A stretch of DNA of 64,000 nucleotides from positions 3,844,001 to 3,908,000 of the forward strand of contig NZ_AP022564.1 in NCBI RefSeq assembly GCF_010727125.1. Direction: 5' to 3'. The position numbers and the translations under genes were made by a program. Below the pieces are notes generated by a model. It saw nothing but the letters and a program-made list of their open reading frames with translations, did no database searches and was not told where the DNA came from. This document shows positions 61,993-64,000 of the stretch, piece after piece. Source of the DNA: Mycolicibacter terrae (GTDB lineage Bacteria > Actinomycetota > Actinomycetes > Mycobacteriales > Mycobacteriaceae). Position 1 is the stretch's first letter; each line of letters begins with the position of its first letter.

Positions 61993-63168
61993 GTGGGCCT
62001 AGACGACCGTGACGCACTGCAGGTGCTGCGCGGCGCGTTCGGCGACTCGAACAGCACCGAGGCCACCGACGGTTTCATCGGCCGCCTGTTCGCCCGCTGG
62101 TTCGGAACCAACCCGTCGGCCCGAGACCTGTTCCCGGCCGACCTGTCCGGCATCCGCGTGGCGTTCGCCCAGGCCATGAGCTGGGTGTATGGCGAGCTGG
62201 TCGCCCAGCGCGCCCAGGAGCCGGTCGCCTTTTTGGCACAACTCGGTCGAGACCACCGTAAATACGGTGTGACACAACATCATTACGACACCATGGGGCG
62301 GGTGCTGTATGCCGTCCTGCGGGAAGAGCTGGCCGATGACTGGACCCCCGCGGTCGACGACGCCGCCCGGGAGTCACTGAGTCTGATCATCGGGGTGATG
62401 GGTGGCGCCGCCGACGCCGAAGACGGCCCGGCCTGGTGGGACGGCACCGTCGTCGAACACCTACGGGTCTCCCGCGACTTGGCGGTCGTCCGGATCCAGT
62501 TGGACTACCCACTGCCCTACCACCCGGGCCAGTACGTCAAAGTCGAGGTGCCACAGTGCCCGCGCTCCTGGCGCTACCTCTCGCCTGCCATGCCGGCCGA
62601 CGAGACCGGCGCGATCGAGTTCCATCTGCGCGGGGTCCCCGCCGGACTGGTCAGCACCGCGATCGTCAACGAGACCAGCCCCGGCGACCGCTGGCGGCTG
62701 TCCAGCCCGCACGGCGGCCTGCACATCGACCGGGAGGCCGGTGATGTGTTGATGGTGGCCGGCAGCACCGGCCTGGCGCCACTGCGAGCGATCATCATGG
62801 ACCTGACCCGGTGGGGGGTGAACCCGCGCGTGCACCTGTTCTTCGGCGGCCGATACCCCTGCGAGCTCTACGACCTGCCGACGCTGTGGCAGATCGCGGC
62901 GCACAACCCGTGGCTGTCGGTGACCCCGGTGTCGGAGTACCCCGGCGACCCCGGCTGGGCCGCCGACTATCCCGATGTGACGCCGCCGCGGGGCCTGCAC
63001 GTGCGGCAGACCGGGCGGCTGCCGGAGGTGGTCACCCGCTATGGCAGCTGGAGTGACCGCCAGATCCTGATCTGCGGCGGACCCGAGATGACCCGCGCTA
63101 CCAAGGCGGCTTTGGTCGCCAAAGGCGCGCCTGCGCAACGTATTCAACACGACCCGTTGTCGGAGTGA
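61993..63168 (+). CDS. Type II flavohemoglobin (Rv0385-like)
   Basis: This 391-residue protein has an N-terminal globin domain (residues 1-140; proximal His in LGRDHRKYGV) fused to a FAD/NAD(P)H reductase domain (GQYVKVEVP, RYLSPAMPAD as FAD-binding, STGLAPLRAIIMDL for NAD and LICGGPEMT at the C-terminus). Rv0385 is described as a type II flavohemoglobin with D-lactate-linked and oxidative-stress functions (known, as I recall). It probably consumes O2 or NO, or oxidises D-lactate. The start GTG has a -10 element 7 nt upstream. It is 3 nt before the epimerase gene. Confidence 0.92.
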   Translation: MGLDDRDALQVLRGAFGDSNSTEATDGFIGRLFARWFGTNPSARDLFPADLSGIRVAFAQAMSWVYGELVAQRAQEPVAFLAQLGRDHRKYGVTQHHYDTMGRVLYAVLREELADDWTPAVDDAARESLSLIIGVMGGAADAEDGPAWWDGTVVEHLRVSRDLAVVRIQLDYPLPYHPGQYVKVEVPQCPRSWRYLSPAMPADETGAIEFHLRGVPAGLVSTAIVNETSPGDRWRLSSPHGGLHIDREAGDVLMVAGSTGLAPLRAIIMDLTRWGVNPRVHLFFGGRYPCELYDLPTLWQIAAHNPWLSVTPVSEYPGDPGWAADYPDVTPPRGLHVRQTGRLPEVVTRYGSWSDRQILICGGPEMTRATKAALVAKGAPAQRIQHDPLSE

Positions 63169-63171
63169 GAA

Positions 63172-64000
63172 GTGACCGAATTCGAACCGTGCACATTGGC
63201 TGATCCGTCGTCGGATCTCACGGCCACGTTCGTCCCGGGTGCGGGCATGATCGGCACCTCGCTGTCCGACGGCGGCGAGGAGTTACTCGGCCAGCGCAGG
63301 GGCCTGCGGGCCTACGTCTTTGAGGCCAAGACCATGGGCATCCCACTGCTGTATCCGTGGGCGAACCGGTTGAGCGGTAAGGGATACCGCGTCGGTGCAA
63401 CCGAGGTCGCGCTGACTCCCGGCAGCGGCGGAGTGCACACCGACGAGCACGGCGCCCCGATCCACGGCACGCTGGCCGGAGATCCCGGGTGGCGGGTGAC
63501 CGAGCGATCGGCGACGACCGTGACCGCCGAACTCGACTTCGGTTCGCGCCCGGAGTTGTTGGCGTCCTTCCCGTTCCCGCACCTGCTCAGCCTGGCTGTC
63601 AGCCTTGCCGACCGCATACTGACGGTGCGTACCACGGTCACCGCCACCACCGGCGCGGCGGTGCCGCTGTGCTTCGGCTTCCACCCGTATCTGCAGCTGC
63701 CCGGAGTCTTGAGAGATCAATGGCGCATGGAGACGCCGCCGATGCGCGCCCGGCTCGTCGACGCCCGCGGCATCCCCACCGGTGCCACCGAACCGCACCC
63801 GGCGATCAGCGAGTCATTGGGCGAGCAGGTGTTCGACGACGGTTTCGACGACGTGCCGGCCGGGGCGGTATTCGCGGTCAGCGGCGGCGGCCGACGGATC
63901 GAGGTGCACTTCGACACCGGGTATCCGGCGGCACAGATCTACGCCCCGGCCACCGACGACGTCATCTGCTTCGAACCGATGGCCGCGCCCACCGACGCGC
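63172..64000 (+). CDS. Aldose 1-epimerase (3' end outside window)
   Basis: The frame opens with a GTG at 63172, 3 nt after the flavohemoglobin stop, and runs to the window edge (276 residues seen). It is a GalM-like protein with PWANRLSGKGY, GAPIHGTLAG with a catalytic-type His, and GFHPYLQLPG with the second His. VICFEPMAAPTDA carries the probable catalytic Glu just before the edge. It interconverts alpha and beta anomers of a sugar. It is likely co-transcribed with the flavohemoglobin, with no obvious functional link. Confidence 0.88.
   Translation, partial: MTEFEPCTLADPSSDLTATFVPGAGMIGTSLSDGGEELLGQRRGLRAYVFEAKTMGIPLLYPWANRLSGKGYRVGATEVALTPGSGGVHTDEHGAPIHGTLAGDPGWRVTERSATTVTAELDFGSRPELLASFPFPHLLSLAVSLADRILTVRTTVTATTGAAVPLCFGFHPYLQLPGVLRDQWRMETPPMRARLVDARGIPTGATEPHPAISESLGEQVFDDGFDDVPAGAVFAVSGGGRRIEVHFDTGYPAAQIYAPATDDVICFEPMAAPTDA

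Overview
The window is high-GC, gene-dense mycobacterial chromosome. The evidence is two PPE genes, two PGRS-repeat genes, the glnX-glnH-pknG operon, fgd1 (coenzyme F420), ttfA (mycolate export), many GTG starts, and a gene order that follows the M. tuberculosis Rv0356c-Rv0418 region (compared from memory, in blocks that are partly rearranged). No rRNA, tRNA, CRISPR array, insertion sequence or prophage was seen. A slow-growing or terrae-like Mycobacterium is likely; the species cannot be named.

Layout. 1-4.1 kb: the 3' part of a double-HTH TetR regulator and a tandem pair of LpqL-type M28 aminopeptidase lipoproteins. 4.2-9.2 kb: two divergent exported PGRS proteins that carry a Sec signal peptide instead of a PE domain, with a perfect inverted repeat between them. 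9.2-12.8 kb: an SGNH hydrolase, thiOSG and the divergent thiE. 12.8-18.1 kb: mutT3 and glnX-glnH-pknG. 18.1-20.5 kb: fgd1, a metallo-beta-lactamase-fold protein and a hemophore-like secreted protein. 20.6-25.1 kb: a same-strand block of a small ORF, two PPE genes, an SbtA-type bicarbonate permease and a DUF732 protein. 25.4-30.5 kb: a SAM methyltransferase, a TrkA protein divergent from a CPA1 antiporter, a phosphodiesterase and a small exported ADFDDLL protein.

30.9-37.4 kb: a fadD-SDR-fadE-fadE acyl-CoA block, a PEP-mutase/isocitrate-lyase-type enzyme and an SDR. 37.4-42.4 kb: metZ-rhodanese-purT, a Na+/H+ antiporter and a DoxX-like protein. 42.4-51.3 kb: thioesterase, purA, Rv0358-like gene, M50 protease, CDF metal exporter, Rv0360c- and Rv0361-like genes, fba, DedA and GH76. 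51.3-55.1 kb: trmH-like gene, Rv0381c-like gene, pyrE, SDR and ttfA. 55.1-57.7 kb: tandem PecA-like aspartic proteases that also have a Sec signal in place of PE. 57.9-64 kb: clpB with an HspR-type operator, a TetR remnant, a MerT-like protein and a GAP-family protein around a CsoR-like palindrome, a type II flavohemoglobin and the start of an aldose epimerase.

Cross-cutting themes. (1) Five exported proteins share a signal peptide ending just before an A(D)(F/V)(D/E)DL motif; two are PGRS proteins and two are aspartic proteases. This looks like a PE-independent parallel of the PE_PGRS/PecA system and is the best candidate here for an under-described system. (2) A PPE-PPE-SbtA-DUF732 block suggests PPE-assisted bicarbonate uptake. 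(3) Many genes have a TANNNT -10 hexamer 6-8 nt before the start codon, which predicts leaderless transcripts. (4) Convergent gene ends repeatedly carry long inverted repeats or share a palindromic stop tetranucleotide.
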